Source: Clostridiaceae bacterium AM27-36LB (GTDB lineage: Bacteria > Bacillota > Clostridia > Lachnospirales > Lachnospiraceae). From it: a DNA stretch of 64,000 nt. The notes under the pieces are model-generated. The model worked only from the letters and a program-made list of their open reading frames with translations. It did not search any database and was not told the DNA's origin. Shown in pieces: positions 44,965-55,531 of the stretch; the stretch's first letter is position 1, and each line of letters begins with the position of its first letter. The stretch covers positions 254,754 to 318,753 of the forward strand of contig QUJQ01000002.1 in assembly GCA_003480725.1 (NCBI GenBank), written 5' to 3'. Both the position numbers and the translations under genes were made by a program.

Positions 44965-45585
44965 ATGAGTAATAACGTTATGATCATAGGAATCGCCGGG
45001 GGAACCGGATCGGGAAAGTCCACATTTACCAACCGGCTGCGCGATGCCTTCCCTGATGATGTAGCTGTCCTCTACCACGATAATTATTATAAATGTCAGG
45101 ATGATGTGCCGTTCGAAGAACGGAAGAAGGTCAATTATGACCATCCCGATTCTCTGGAAACAGATCTGATGATCCAACATCTGGAAGCTTTAAAAAATGG
45201 AATTGCTGTAGACTGTCCGGTCTACGATTACAGTATGCACAACCGTTCTGACAAGACCATTCACATTGAGCCAAAGAAGATCATTCTGGCAGAAGGTATC
45301 CTGCTGCTGGAAGATCCCAGACTCCGCAACATGATGGATATTAAAATCTATGTAGAAGCTGATGCAGATGAACGGATTCTTCGCCGTATTGTCCGCGACG
45401 TCAAAGAACGTGGCCGTGATCTGGACAATATTGTGGAGCAATATCTGACTACAGTTAAACCCATGCATTATCTATATGTAGAGCCCACCCGTGCGCTGGC
45501 AGATGTGGTCATCAACAGCGGTATGAATGATGTGGCCTTTGATGTGGTAAGATCCAAGATCCAGCTGATATTGGAGGAAGAATAG
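44965..45585 (+). CDS. udk: uridine kinase
   Basis: 206 residues. P-loop GGTGSGKSTF, the substrate region YHDNYYK, DHPDSLETDLMIQHL, YDYSMHNRSD and the lid VRDVKERGRDLDNIVEQY. Phosphorylates uridine and cytidine in nucleoside salvage. AAAGGAG precedes the ATG at good distance. Followed at once by a strong bidirectional terminator shared with queA. Confidence 0.96.
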   Translation: MSNNVMIIGIAGGTGSGKSTFTNRLRDAFPDDVAVLYHDNYYKCQDDVPFEERKKVNYDHPDSLETDLMIQHLEALKNGIAVDCPVYDYSMHNRSDKTIHIEPKKIILAEGILLLEDPRLRNMMDIKIYVEADADERILRRIVRDVKERGRDLDNIVEQYLTTVKPMHYLYVEPTRALADVVINSGMNDVAFDVVRSKIQLILEEE

Positions 45586-45586
45586 T

Positions 45587-45625
45587 AAAATCCCCGGAAC
45601 TTTATTGAGATGTTCCGGGGATTTT
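45587..45625. terminator. convergent terminator udk / queA
   Basis: AAAATCCCCGGAAC, 11-base loop, GTTCCGGGGATTTT: a 14-bp perfect stem, symmetric, immediately after udk and nine bases from the queA stop. Confidence 0.93.
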
Positions 45626-45634
45626 GCTATTCTC

Positions 45635-46669
45635 TTATTTATCTTTCTTAATGAACATCGCATCACCAAAGGAGAAGAAACGATATCTCTCCTTCACAGC
45701 CTCCTCATAAGCCGCCATGATCTTGTCTCTGCCTGCCAGTGCAGACACCAGCATCATCAGCGTGGACTCCGGCAGATGGAAATTGGTGATCAGACAGTCG
45801 ATCAGTTTAAACTGATATCCCGGATAAATGAAGATCTCCGTCCAGCCGCTGCCTGCTTTCAGGATTCCGTCCTCACCAGTAGCAGACTCCAGTGTCCTGC
45901 AGCTGGTCGTACCGACTGCAATGATCCGTCCACCATTCTTTTTTGTCTCATTGATCAGTTTTGCCTGATCCTCCTCCACCATATAGAACTCTGAATGCAT
46001 ATGATGTTCCAGTATATTCTCCACTTTCACCGGACGGAAGGTGCCCAGTCCTACATGAAGGGTCACATGGGCGATATTTACCCCCTTGTCCTTGATCGCC
46101 TGCAGAAGTTCCGGTGTGAAATGAAGTCCTGCAGTCGGTGCAGCTGCGGATCCATCATGCTTTGCATAGACCGTCTGATAACGGTTCTTATCCTTCAGCT
46201 GATGTGTGATATACGGCGGCAGAGGCATCTGGCCCAGCTGATCCAGGATCTCTTCAAAGATTCCTTCATAAGTGAATTTGATCATACGGTTGCCGTCTTC
46301 GACCACATCCAGCACTTCACCGACCAGCAAACCATCACCAAAGCTGATCTTCGTACCTGGTTTTGCTTTCCTACCCGGTTTCACCAGTGTCTCCCACACA
46401 TCATTTTCATTTCTCTTAAGCAGAAGTACTTCAATGTGTGCATCCGTTCCCACCTTACTTCCCATAAGACGGGCAGGGATCACTTTCGTATTATTGACTA
46501 CCAGACAGTCTCCTGGATTCAGATAATCAATGATTTCACGAAAAATATGGTGTTCGATATGTCCTGTTTCCTGATCCAGTACCATCAGTCTGGAACTGGA
46601 TCGATCCTCCAGCGGATCCTGAGCGATTAGTTCCTGCGGAAGATCATAATAAAAATCATGTAAATTCAT
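45635..46669 (-). CDS. queA: tRNA preQ1(34) S-adenosylmethionine ribosyltransferase-isomerase
   Basis: 344 residues with QueA signatures: [20 protein letters not shown] at the start, [39 protein letters not shown] and [19 protein letters not shown]. Adds the epoxy-cyclopentanediol ring in queuosine synthesis at tRNA position 34. Last gene of the pheS-pheT-cotH-queA string; 11 bases after the CotH gene. No tgt is adjacent in this window. Confidence 0.95.
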   Translation of the reverse strand: MNLHDFYYDLPQELIAQDPLEDRSSSRLMVLDQETGHIEHHIFREIIDYLNPGDCLVVNNTKVIPARLMGSKVGTDAHIEVLLLKRNENDVWETLVKPGRKAKPGTKISFGDGLLVGEVLDVVEDGNRMIKFTYEGIFEEILDQLGQMPLPPYITHQLKDKNRYQTVYAKHDGSAAAPTAGLHFTPELLQAIKDKGVNIAHVTLHVGLGTFRPVKVENILEHHMHSEFYMVEEDQAKLINETKKNGGRIIAVGTTSCRTLESATGEDGILKAGSGWTEIFIYPGYQFKLIDCLITNFHLPESTLMMLVSALAGRDKIMAAYEEAVKERYRFFSFGDAMFIKKDK

Positions 46670-46680
46670 AGTATTCCTCT

Positions 46681-48357
46681 TTATTTCATATAGATTCCAT
46701 ACAGCTCCTGCATCTGCTGACGGATCATGTCTGGTCGCTGCTGTACAAAATCATAGATAACTTCAATATTCTGATCAATATTTTCCAGTGACATAGAATA
46801 AGTCGGATCCTGACTCTTCTTTTGTTCAATGTTAGCTTCCAATTCCTGATCCCGCAGAGCTTTCAGTTGTTCTATGGCAGCAGTCACTTTTTCCTCTGTA
46901 AAATAGTTCTGGATACATTGTTCCAGGTAGTAGGCAAACCGTTCCTGCATGTCCGTACGCTTCATCACTGCCGCAAACAGTTTATTGCCGTCCAGTGCAT
47001 CCTGAATGCTTCTCCACTCTTCTGCTGGGGCATTGTAGAGATTGAATCCTGCCTCCATGTCATAATAGAGATATCTCCATTTTCCATCCTGCCGGTCTTC
47101 CCCATAGGCGTCTCCCGGCGAATAGTAACGGTACATCTTAATATTATTCTGCGGCCAGTCCCAGTTGGCGATATAGGTTTCAATGGCAAAATACTGCAGA
47201 AGATTTTCCACATCTACCAGCGAAGAAAATTCTTCGAATACAGTATCATCTGTCAAATCTTCAGATGCATAAGTCACCAAATCCTTGTAATCCTTCTTCG
47301 CCTGCTGTTCCTTACGGTTCAGTTCTGCATCCGGTGTATCATCCCATACGGTCACGATCTCATAATAGCCGTCACCGGAAGTCCCATAATTGGCTTCCAT
47401 ATAGACTTCGTCATAGACTTCCTGCATCCACTCACAGTTGTAATAGACTCCATTGAGGTACACAGCTATAGGTGCCACAGACTTGGAATCCACACCTTCG
47501 ATCTGACTGATCAATGTCTGGAACAGTTCTTCACGAAACAAGGTCACTGCCTTATCTGTTCCATTATTTCTCAACACCAGCCGCTTATAGGCAGACTCCA
47601 CTTCTCCTGTGGCTTTTCCTACATTATCTGAAAATAATGGATAATCAAATTCTGCCTTTCCATATTCATCCCGGGCATAGAGCTTCAGTGACTTCCGGTA
47701 GGACTGCCGGCTGGCATGACCAAATACCCGGATACCTGCATCCTGATCAATGACCCTCTCACCTTCCGGTGTCAGGATCTCAATATGGGCAGGACGTTCC
47801 CATGTTCTTCCTCTCTGAGTAAAATTAGCTGGCTGAGTCTGCAGATCAGGCTGATATTCCTCACTGGCCACATACTCATCCCGTATCTTACCTTCCGTCA
47901 GGATTCCATACTCATAATCATAAAGATTATATGGATCACTGGTCACGCAGACAATGTATGTACTGTACCGCTCTTTCAGTGTCTGTTCATCCTTTGCATA
48001 AAAATAAGTACGGGTGAACAATTCTCCCCACTCACCAGAAGCCGGATGATACGCTCTGGCACGAACAGTCACAGACTGAACCTGATCACCCGATTCAAAC
48101 ACCAGAGGACCGCTGTAAAGCGCGCTGTTCTCTGTGGAAGGTACACTTCCATCCGTACTGTAATAGACAGGATAGCCGCCCCTGGTGGTCAGTTCCAGTG
48201 TCAGATCTCCCACGTAAAAGGAATCCTCCTGGGAAGTCTGCACCACATCCGAATCTTTGTAGTAATCCGCCAGGCGCTGTGCGACCAGAAACCCGAACAG
48301 TAGAACAGCGGATGCTGCCAAAACTGCCAGCACCCGCGTAATTTTTCTGCGATCCAT
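46681..48357 (-). CDS. CotH-type kinase family protein, membrane anchored
   Basis: 558 residues. One N-terminal membrane helix (about 10-27), then a chitobiase-like beta domain ([13 protein letters not shown]), then a CotH domain with [28 protein letters not shown] and the [13 protein letters not shown] catalytic-type block. CotH proteins phosphorylate spore-coat proteins in Bacillus; here the membrane anchor suggests action on the cell or forespore surface. The start overlaps the pheT stop by one base (TAATG), so it is translated with pheT, an odd partner for a coat kinase. Confidence 0.86.
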   Translation of the reverse strand: MDRRKITRVLAVLAASAVLLFGFLVAQRLADYYKDSDVVQTSQEDSFYVGDLTLELTTRGGYPVYYSTDGSVPSTENSALYSGPLVFESGDQVQSVTVRARAYHPASGEWGELFTRTYFYAKDEQTLKERYSTYIVCVTSDPYNLYDYEYGILTEGKIRDEYVASEEYQPDLQTQPANFTQRGRTWERPAHIEILTPEGERVIDQDAGIRVFGHASRQSYRKSLKLYARDEYGKAEFDYPLFSDNVGKATGEVESAYKRLVLRNNGTDKAVTLFREELFQTLISQIEGVDSKSVAPIAVYLNGVYYNCEWMQEVYDEVYMEANYGTSGDGYYEIVTVWDDTPDAELNRKEQQAKKDYKDLVTYASEDLTDDTVFEEFSSLVDVENLLQYFAIETYIANWDWPQNNIKMYRYYSPGDAYGEDRQDGKWRYLYYDMEAGFNLYNAPAEEWRSIQDALDGNKLFAAVMKRTDMQERFAYYLEQCIQNYFTEEKVTAAIEQLKALRDQELEANIEQKKSQDPTYSMSLENIDQNIEVIYDFVQQRPDMIRQQMQELYGIYMK

Positions 48358-50777
48358 TACTGTCTAAGCTCCGCACCCAGTGCTTCCAGACCATTGAGGA
48401 TCTTCTTCATAGAAGCAGAAATCTCTGTATCTGTAAGCGTCCGGTCTTTTGCACGGAAGGTCAGAGAATATGCAACAGATTTATAACCGCCTTTGATCTG
48501 AGAACCTTCGTAAATATCGAACAGTTCATAGTTCTCAAGAATCTGTCCGCCACGGACTGCAATCACTTCCTCAATCTGTCCTACCAGAACATTCTTCGGA
48601 ACAACCATGGAAATATCTCTGGTCACAGCCGGGAATTTGGCAATTCCCTCATATTTACGATCAAAAGTTGCCATCGGAACAATAGACGGCATATCCAGAA
48701 CAGCTACATAAGCTCTCTCTCCAATTCCATAAGTAGCCGCAACTGTCGGATGAACCTCACCCAGATATCCGATTACCGTTCCATCATAGATGATATTTGC
48801 CTGACGACCCGGATGGAGGAAAGATTTTCCAGCATTTGGATCATAAGTTTCTTTCAGATGCATACCGATCTTGTCAAGGAACTCCTCTACGATGCCTTTC
48901 ATGGAGAAGAAGTCGCCATCGCCATACATACCAAGAGTAAACTGCATGCGCTCATCCGGCAGTTCAGTGAGCGGCAGGCTCTTTGGCAGATAAATATTTC
49001 CCATCTCATAGAGACGAACATTCTTATTTCTTCTGTTATAGTTGGTTGCCAGAGAAGTCAGCATTCCATTCAGGGAAGTAGTTCTCATAATAGAGAAATC
49101 CTCACCCAGCGGATTGGAGATCACGATTGCCTGACGCTCACGTGCATCCTCCGGCAGAAGCAATTTATCAAATACCTTCGGACTTTCGAAGCTGTAGGTC
49201 ATACCCTGTGAGAAGCCGCAGAACTCGGCGATATCTCTTGCCACTGCTTCAATTCTCAGATAGAACGGAAGCTTGCCGGTGGTTGCCTCTCCTCTCGGAA
49301 GCGTAGTCGGGATATTGTCATATCCGAAGAAACGAGCCACTTCCTCTGCCAGATCTGCAGTGCGGAACAGATCCTGACGGAAGGTCGGAGCTACGATCTC
49401 GTTGGTCTTCTCATCATATTCCAGTTCGATCGGTTTGTAATACTCCAGCATCTGCTCTTTGCTGATGTCGGTTCCCAACAATGCGTTGATGCGGTCCGGC
49501 TCAAAGGGAATGCGAACCGGTTCTCTCTTCACTGGATAAACATCAACGGTTCCGTTTACCACATCTCCTGCATCCAGCTCCTCGATCAGCTGGCAGGCAC
49601 GATCAATAGCTGCCTGTGCATTGTTCGGATCCAGTCCTTTTTCAAACTTACCAGAAGCATCTGTACGAAGTCCTACACGCTTGCTGGACAGACGGATGTT
49701 GGTTCCGTCAAAGCAGGCTGCCTCGAACAGCATGGTCTTTACATCATCTGTAATCATGGAGTTCTCACCACCCATGATACCAGCCATACCGACTGCTTTC
49801 TCACCGTCGCAGATCATCAGTACATTTTCATCCAGTGTACGCTCCTGTCCATCCAGAGTCACGAATTTCTCATCGTGAGCCGCACGGCGGACAACGATTT
49901 TTTTATCTGCGATCTTATCCAGATCATAAGCATGCATCGGCTGGCCATACTCTTCCATTACGTAGTTGGTAATATCAACCACATTATTGATCGGACGGAT
50001 GCCTACGGATGCCAGTCTTCTCTGCATCCATTCCGGTGACGGAGCAAGACGGATATTTTTTACCACTCTGGCACAATATCTGGAACACAGATCATGATCC
50101 TGCACTTCTACTTTAATATAATCATTCACATCACCGCCGCAGCCTTTTACATGAACTTCCGGAGCCTTGAACTCCTTATGGAAGGTAGCAGCTGTTTCTC
50201 TTGCAAGGCCAAGCGTACTGTAGCAGTCCACACGGTTGGAAGTGATCTCGAACTCAAACTCCACATCATGAAGTCCCAGTACTTCAATAGCGTCTGCTCC
50301 TACTTCAGCAGTCTCCGGGAAAATGTAGATACCGTACTCCGGTGCTTCCGGATACATATCTCTGGTGGAACCCAGCTCCTCAATAGAGCACATCATACCG
50401 TTGGATTCGATTCCGCGAAGTTTACCTTTCTTAATACGGATGCCGCCAGGTGTCATCTTGCCGTCATGACCGCCTGCCACACGTCCACCGTCCAGAACAA
50501 CCGGAACCTTGTCTCCTTCTTTGACATTCGGAGCACCAGTAACGATCTGGATTGGTGCTTCCTCTCCAATATCTACCTGACAGATGATCAGCTTATCTGC
50601 ATCCGGATGTTTCTCAATCTTCTTAATCTGTCCGATCACGATTTTCTCCAGATCGGCATCCATTTTTGTAAATCCTTCCACCTTGGAGCCTGACAGGGTC
50701 ATAGCATCGGTGAATTCCTGTGCAGTCACCTCAAGCTCCGGCACATATGCTTTTATCCATGATAAAGATGTATTCAT
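48357..50777 (-). CDS. pheT: phenylalanyl-tRNA synthetase beta subunit
   Basis: 806 residues. N-terminal tRNA-binding OB domain (GQIKKIEKHPDADKLIICQV), B3/B4 editing region, B5 and a C-terminal anticodon-binding (FDX-ACB) domain (FPAVTRDISMVVPKNV). Forms the (alpha-beta)2 enzyme with PheS. AAGGAGG before ATG. 14 bases after pheS; ends overlapping the CotH gene. Confidence 0.97.
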   Translation of the reverse strand: MNTSLSWIKAYVPELEVTAQEFTDAMTLSGSKVEGFTKMDADLEKIVIGQIKKIEKHPDADKLIICQVDIGEEAPIQIVTGAPNVKEGDKVPVVLDGGRVAGGHDGKMTPGGIRIKKGKLRGIESNGMMCSIEELGSTRDMYPEAPEYGIYIFPETAEVGADAIEVLGLHDVEFEFEITSNRVDCYSTLGLARETAATFHKEFKAPEVHVKGCGGDVNDYIKVEVQDHDLCSRYCARVVKNIRLAPSPEWMQRRLASVGIRPINNVVDITNYVMEEYGQPMHAYDLDKIADKKIVVRRAAHDEKFVTLDGQERTLDENVLMICDGEKAVGMAGIMGGENSMITDDVKTMLFEAACFDGTNIRLSSKRVGLRTDASGKFEKGLDPNNAQAAIDRACQLIEELDAGDVVNGTVDVYPVKREPVRIPFEPDRINALLGTDISKEQMLEYYKPIELEYDEKTNEIVAPTFRQDLFRTADLAEEVARFFGYDNIPTTLPRGEATTGKLPFYLRIEAVARDIAEFCGFSQGMTYSFESPKVFDKLLLPEDARERQAIVISNPLGEDFSIMRTTSLNGMLTSLATNYNRRNKNVRLYEMGNIYLPKSLPLTELPDERMQFTLGMYGDGDFFSMKGIVEEFLDKIGMHLKETYDPNAGKSFLHPGRQANIIYDGTVIGYLGEVHPTVAATYGIGERAYVAVLDMPSIVPMATFDRKYEGIAKFPAVTRDISMVVPKNVLVGQIEEVIAVRGGQILENYELFDIYEGSQIKGGYKSVAYSLTFRAKDRTLTDTEISASMKKILNGLEALGAELRQ

Positions 50778-50791
50778 CTTTGTAATCCTCC

Positions 50792-51811
50792 TTAGAACTG
50801 TTTTAAGAATCTGATATCGTTTTCATACAGCAGTCTCATATCATCGATTTCATATTTCAGAAGAGCGATTCTCTCAAGACCTACACCAAATGCAAAACCG
50901 GTGTACTCATTCGGGTCGATGCCGCACATTTCAAGTACATGCGGATGTACCATACCACAGCCAAGGATCTCGATCCAGCCGGATCCCTTACAGAAACGGC
51001 AACCTTTTCCACCACACTTAAAGCAGCTTACATCTACCTCCGCACTGGGCTCTGTGAATGGGAAATGATGCGGACGGAATTTTGTCTTCGTGTTTTCTCC
51101 AAACAGCTCTTTTGCAAACTCTTCCAGAGTTCCTTTCAGGTCAGCAAAAGTAATATTCTTGTCGATAACAAGACCTTCGATCTGATGGAAGGACGGAGAA
51201 TGAGTCGCATCCACTTCATCCGAACGGAATACACGTCCCGGAGAGATCATACGGATCGGCAGCTTGCCTTTTTCCATGATTCTTGCCTGTACCGGAGATG
51301 TCTGAGTACGAAGCACAATGTCCTTGTTAATATAGAAAGTATCCTGCTCATCCTTTGCCGGATGATTTGCCGGAATATTCAGTTTCTCGAAATTATAAAG
51401 GTCATACTCTACTTCTGGTCCTTCGATCACTTCGTAGCCCATACCAATGAAGATACGCTCTACTTCTTCCAGTGCGATGGTGTTCGGATGACGATGACCT
51501 ACGTTATTCTTCTTAGCCGGAAGGGTTACGTCGATAACTTCTGATTTCAGTTTTGCATCCAGAAGAAGCTTATCCATATTTTTTTTCGCCTCTTCCATAA
51601 CCTTCTCAATCTCAGCTCTGGTGTCATTTACCAGCTGACCAAAGACCGGGCGTTCCTCCGGAGCCACATCCTTCATACTCTTTAACAGTGCTGTCAGCTC
51701 ACCTTTTTTTCCAAGCACAGAGACTCTCACATCATTGAGAGATTCCGGATTCTTTGACTCTTTGATCCGGGCAATTGCCTCTTCTTTGATCTTCTGCAAT
51801 CTTTCTTTCAT
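50792..51811 (-). CDS. pheS: phenylalanyl-tRNA synthetase alpha subunit
   Basis: 339 residues: N-terminal coiled coil, class II core with GHRHPNTIALEEVERIF, DEVDATHSPSFHQIEGLVI (motif 2), a CFKCGGKGCRFCKGSGW zinc-like insert, and motif 3 GFAFGVGLERIALLKY. Activates phenylalanine. ATG follows AAAGGAG. A T-box leader directly upstream should let uncharged tRNA-Phe switch the unit on. Confidence 0.97.
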   Translation of the reverse strand: MKERLQKIKEEAIARIKESKNPESLNDVRVSVLGKKGELTALLKSMKDVAPEERPVFGQLVNDTRAEIEKVMEEAKKNMDKLLLDAKLKSEVIDVTLPAKKNNVGHRHPNTIALEEVERIFIGMGYEVIEGPEVEYDLYNFEKLNIPANHPAKDEQDTFYINKDIVLRTQTSPVQARIMEKGKLPIRMISPGRVFRSDEVDATHSPSFHQIEGLVIDKNITFADLKGTLEEFAKELFGENTKTKFRPHHFPFTEPSAEVDVSCFKCGGKGCRFCKGSGWIEILGCGMVHPHVLEMCGIDPNEYTGFAFGVGLERIALLKYEIDDMRLLYENDIRFLKQF

Positions 51812-51880
51812 GTTGAAACTCCTTTTCTACTACATAGATTTATCGGACGGTTCTGGAACTTTCCTTGTTTCCTATACGAT

Positions 51881-52141
51881 AAAAAAGCTCCGCCCCTCAA
51901 AAGGGACGAAGCTTATAATCCGCGGTACCACCCTGCTTTCCGGCTATGCCGGACACTCATAAAACTGCATAACGTGCAGTAACACGTCATCCCCTACTCT
52001 ATCTGTTCAGGAATGCTGCTCCAGTGTGAACTTCGACCTTTCTGCCTGAACCTGACCGGGCTTCCAGCCGCTGACCCGATCTCTCTGATGGAAAACAGAA
52101 TGCTACTTGCACCTTCTTCGCATTTGAAATATCTTTTTTTA
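51881..52141 (-). promoter_or_regulatory. T-box leader of pheS-pheT
   Basis: Minus-strand leader of about 260 bases with the T-box GGGTGGTACCGCGG (51933-51920) and a terminator AAGCTTCGTCCC-ttttga-GGGGCGGAGCTTTTTT (51912-51881). Upstream is the stem I region, where a TTC triplet in CGAAGTTCACACTGGAGC is the best candidate specifier and matches phenylalanine. Uncharged tRNA-Phe should pair with the T-box bulge and prevent termination. Confidence 0.93.
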
Positions 52142-52177
52142 CTATAGCACAGATTTTTTGAAAGTCAAGAGGGTTTC

Positions 52178-54046
52178 CTACTCAACCGTCACACTTTTTG
52201 CCAGATTTCTTGGCTTATCTACATCCAGTCCCTTTGCCACGCTGACATAATATCCAAGCAGCTGCAGCGGGATCACAGCCAGACTGCCCACAAAATGTTC
52301 ATCCACTTTTGGTACATACACAGCGAAGTTCACCTGATCTTCCACCTCATAATGTCCATAGGTCGTCAGCCCCATCAGATATGCTCCCCTGCTCTTACAC
52401 TCCAGCATATTGCTGATGGTCTTCTCATACAACTCATCCTGTGTAAGGACTCCAATGACCAGCATTCCCTGTTCGATCAGACTGATCGTTCCATGCTTCA
52501 GTTCTCCTGCCGCATATGCCTCTGAATGAATATAGGAGATTTCTTTCAGTTTGAGACTTCCCTCCAGAGAGATCGCATAATCAATTCCACGTCCTACAAA
52601 GAATACATCATGAGCATTGGCATACTTTGCCGCAAACCACTGAATCCGTTCTTTATCCTCCAGAACCTTCTCCATCTTCTCCGGAATCGATAACAATTCA
52701 GAAATGTAAAAGCTGTACTGCTCCTCTGTGATCTTCTCCCTCACCCTGGCAAACTGCACTGCCAGACAATACATCGCTGCCAGCTGTGCACTGTAAGCTT
52801 TTGTGGTCGCTACAGAGATCTCCGGTCCTGCCAGTGTATACAGCACATGATCTGCCTCCCGGGCAATACTGCTTCCAACTACATTGACAATCGCCAGGGT
52901 AGCAAGTTTCTTCTCCTTTGCAAGCCTCAATGCAGCCAGGGTATCGGCGGTCTCTCCAGACTGACTGACCACAATGACCAGTGCCTTCTGGTTCAGTGGC
53001 ATCTTCCGATAACGGAACTCTGATGCAAGCTCCACACGTACCGGAATATCTGTCAGATCTTCCAGCACATACTGTGCGGCCATTCCCACATGCCATGCAG
53101 ATCCGCAGGCTACTATATAGATCTGTTCATATTTGTTCAGATCCTCATCACTGATCTGCATCTCCTTAAAATCAATCCTGCCGTCTTTTACAACGGAATT
53201 GAGCGTATCCCTGACAGCTTTTGGCTGCTCATGGATCTCTTTCATCATAAAATGCTCAAATCCTGCCTTCTCTGCAGCCTCTGCATCCCATTTGATCTCG
53301 GTTGTCTGCTTCTCAATCTCATCACCATCCAGATTATAAAAATGCGCTTCTCCTGGTGTCAGTTTCGCAAACTCCAGATTGCCGATATAGTATACATTTC
53401 GGGTGTATTTCAGGATTGCAGGCACATCAGATGCCACATAAGTCTCCCCGTCAGCGATACCGATGATCATGGGACTGTCTTTTCTTGCTACCCAGATCTC
53501 GCCCGGATAATCACGGAACATAAGTTCCAGTGCATAGGAACCACGTACACGCACCATGGTCTTTGCGATTGCATCGATGGGTCCTAAGTTATATTTCTTG
53601 TAGTAATAATCCACCAGCTTGATCACCACTTCTGTGTCCGTCTGGCTATAGAAAGTGTAACCATGCTTGAGCAGCTTCTCTTTCAGTTCTGTATAGTTTT
53701 CAATAATCCCGTTGTGGACTCCAACCACTTCTGATTCCACCTCGCCGGAACCAGATCGCAGACAATTTCCTGACACATGCGGATGGGCATTAACCTGACT
53801 GGGTTCCCCGTGGGTCGCCCAGCGCGTATGTCCAATACCACAGGTTCCTTTCAAAGTCTTTCCACCATCTGTCTTCTCTGCCAGATTATTCAGCCTTCCT
53901 TTTGCCTTCACAACCTGTGCCAGATCCTTTCCATCCCGGACAGCCAGTCCGGCCGAATCATATCCTCTGTATTCAAGCTTTGACAACCCATCCAGAAGAA
54001 TCGGTGCTGCCTGTTGCTTACCTGTAAAACCTACTATTCCACACAT
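52178..54046 (-). CDS. glmS: glutamine-fructose-6-phosphate aminotransferase
   Basis: 622 residues. N-terminal Cys2 glutaminase (MCGIVGFTG), LEYRGYDSAGLAV, GHTRWATHG, GVHNGIIENY; then two SIS domains (CGSAWHVGMAAQY; VVSQSGETADTLAALRLAK) and the end DKPRNLAKSVTVE. Makes glucosamine-6-phosphate for peptidoglycan. Only 52 bases separate it from the sugar transferase gene, too few for a glmS ribozyme. ATG follows AAGGAG. Confidence 0.96.
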   Translation of the reverse strand: MCGIVGFTGKQQAAPILLDGLSKLEYRGYDSAGLAVRDGKDLAQVVKAKGRLNNLAEKTDGGKTLKGTCGIGHTRWATHGEPSQVNAHPHVSGNCLRSGSGEVESEVVGVHNGIIENYTELKEKLLKHGYTFYSQTDTEVVIKLVDYYYKKYNLGPIDAIAKTMVRVRGSYALELMFRDYPGEIWVARKDSPMIIGIADGETYVASDVPAILKYTRNVYYIGNLEFAKLTPGEAHFYNLDGDEIEKQTTEIKWDAEAAEKAGFEHFMMKEIHEQPKAVRDTLNSVVKDGRIDFKEMQISDEDLNKYEQIYIVACGSAWHVGMAAQYVLEDLTDIPVRVELASEFRYRKMPLNQKALVIVVSQSGETADTLAALRLAKEKKLATLAIVNVVGSSIAREADHVLYTLAGPEISVATTKAYSAQLAAMYCLAVQFARVREKITEEQYSFYISELLSIPEKMEKVLEDKERIQWFAAKYANAHDVFFVGRGIDYAISLEGSLKLKEISYIHSEAYAAGELKHGTISLIEQGMLVIGVLTQDELYEKTISNMLECKSRGAYLMGLTTYGHYEVEDQVNFAVYVPKVDEHFVGSLAVIPLQLLGYYVSVAKGLDVDKPRNLAKSVTVE

Positions 54047-54098
54047 ATATCATTTATCTCCTTTTATTCTGTCTGTCCTATCCTGTCCAATCCATCCA

Positions 54099-55451
54099 TT
54101 ATGCGTGATTCTGTCCCTCGTCCACTCCTTCCGTGCTTTCTTTTGTAAACATGATCTTCAGAGTCAGGAAGATCAGTTTCATATCCAACAGTACTGAATA
54201 GCTTTCAATGTACATCAGATCCAGTTTCAGTTTATCCAACGGTGTCGTATTGTATTTTCCATAAATCTGAGCATAGCCGGTCAGCCCTGCCTTCACCTTC
54301 AGCCGATAAATAAACTCCGGCGTCTCCTTGCAGAATTCATCGATATACTGCTGTCGCTCCGGTCTGGGACCCACAATACTCATATCGCCTTTTAAAATAT
54401 TCAGAAGCTGCGGAAGTTCATCCAGACGGGTCGCACGGATAAACTTACCTACCTTTGTAATACGACTGTCATTTTTTGAGGAGAACTGCGCTCCATTCTT
54501 CTCCGCATCCACGATCATGCTTCGAAATTTGTAAATATAGAATTTTCTTCCATTCAGTGTCACACGCTCTTGTTTGAACAGTGCCGGACCATGATCCTCC
54601 AGCTTGATCGCAAGCGCAGTCAGCAGCATAAACGGGGAGGCCACTAAAAGCATACATTCGGAAATGATCACATCCATGGCTCTCTTCATTACGCGCTGTT
54701 CAAAAGAGATTCCAGAATTTCTCAGAAGCAGAAACGGAGTATCAAATGAATGCACCCTGTCTGCTCCTCTCAGAAGCAGGTCAGAAATCTCCGGAGCCAC
54801 ATAAATACGGATGGATTTCTCATAACAGAATTTTACCAAATCATTGCGCTTCTGCTCTTCCAATCCATAGAGCATCATGGCATCGCAATCCTGCACCTCC
54901 TGCTGAAGCTTTACCAGCGGCTCTGCTGCTGACACACATCTGGTAACCGTATAGAGATCCTTTCGTCCGGATAACTTGCGGATCAGATTTTCTTTATATG
55001 CCATATCGCAGATCAGAAGCAGCCGCTTCGGCGGAAACATCTTTTTGAAAATTCCATCTGACAACTGATTGATCAACATGATCACCACCAGATCTGCCGC
55101 ACTCATTACCAGCATAGGCCAGATGGTCGGAAACGGAAAACGTCCCACAACCATAATGATCTGAATATACATCAGGGCATTGGCAATGATGGTTCCCAAT
55201 GTCTGTGACAGAATCAGCTGCCCCTTTTTATAATATGCGTATTTGGTTCCTCCGTACAGATATACAAAGACGATCAGATAAAGCACGTAGAAGCCGATCA
55301 TCATCCAGTTACCTTTGTTAAGGAACATGGTCACACGCAGTTCACGATACACCTCATTCCATACATATACAAAGAACAGAGTCTCTATAAAAATCTCTAT
55401 TCCTGCAATTCCAAGACGCAGCAGCCTCTTGTACTGATCAAATTTATCCAT
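54099..55451 (-). CDS. polyprenyl-phosphate sugar transferase
   Basis: 450 residues. Four N-terminal membrane helices, a CoA-binding-like middle domain (FPPKRLLLICDMAYKEN), a fifth helix, and the C-terminal bacterial sugar transferase domain: KRAMDVIISECMLLVASP, KFYIYKFRSM, RLDELPQLLNILKGDMSIVG followed by PRPE. Such enzymes load the first sugar phosphate onto undecaprenyl phosphate for a surface polysaccharide. ATG at 55451 has AAAGGAAA upstream and is preferred over earlier codons. No other polysaccharide genes are adjacent. Confidence 0.92.
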   Translation of the reverse strand: MDKFDQYKRLLRLGIAGIEIFIETLFFVYVWNEVYRELRVTMFLNKGNWMMIGFYVLYLIVFVYLYGGTKYAYYKKGQLILSQTLGTIIANALMYIQIIMVVGRFPFPTIWPMLVMSAADLVVIMLINQLSDGIFKKMFPPKRLLLICDMAYKENLIRKLSGRKDLYTVTRCVSAAEPLVKLQQEVQDCDAMMLYGLEEQKRNDLVKFCYEKSIRIYVAPEISDLLLRGADRVHSFDTPFLLLRNSGISFEQRVMKRAMDVIISECMLLVASPFMLLTALAIKLEDHGPALFKQERVTLNGRKFYIYKFRSMIVDAEKNGAQFSSKNDSRITKVGKFIRATRLDELPQLLNILKGDMSIVGPRPERQQYIDEFCKETPEFIYRLKVKAGLTGYAQIYGKYNTTPLDKLKLDLMYIESYSVLLDMKLIFLTLKIMFTKESTEGVDEGQNHA

Positions 55452-55501
55452 TCGTATATTTCCTTTCATCCCAATGTCTCTATATTTTACCATTGCATGG
55501 C

Positions 55502-55530
55502 AAAAACATCAAGGGAAAGCCATTTCCCTT
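55502..55530 (-). terminator. YihY gene terminator
   Basis: Minus strand: AAGGGAAA-tggc-TTTCCCTT then GATGTTTTTG; begins one base after the stop of the YihY gene. Confidence 0.7.
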
Positions 55531-55531
55531 A

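Noticed and set aside
54047..54098. glmS ribozyme
   Set aside because: Only 52 bases lie between the sugar transferase stop and the glmS start, too short for the ribozyme, and its core is not visible.
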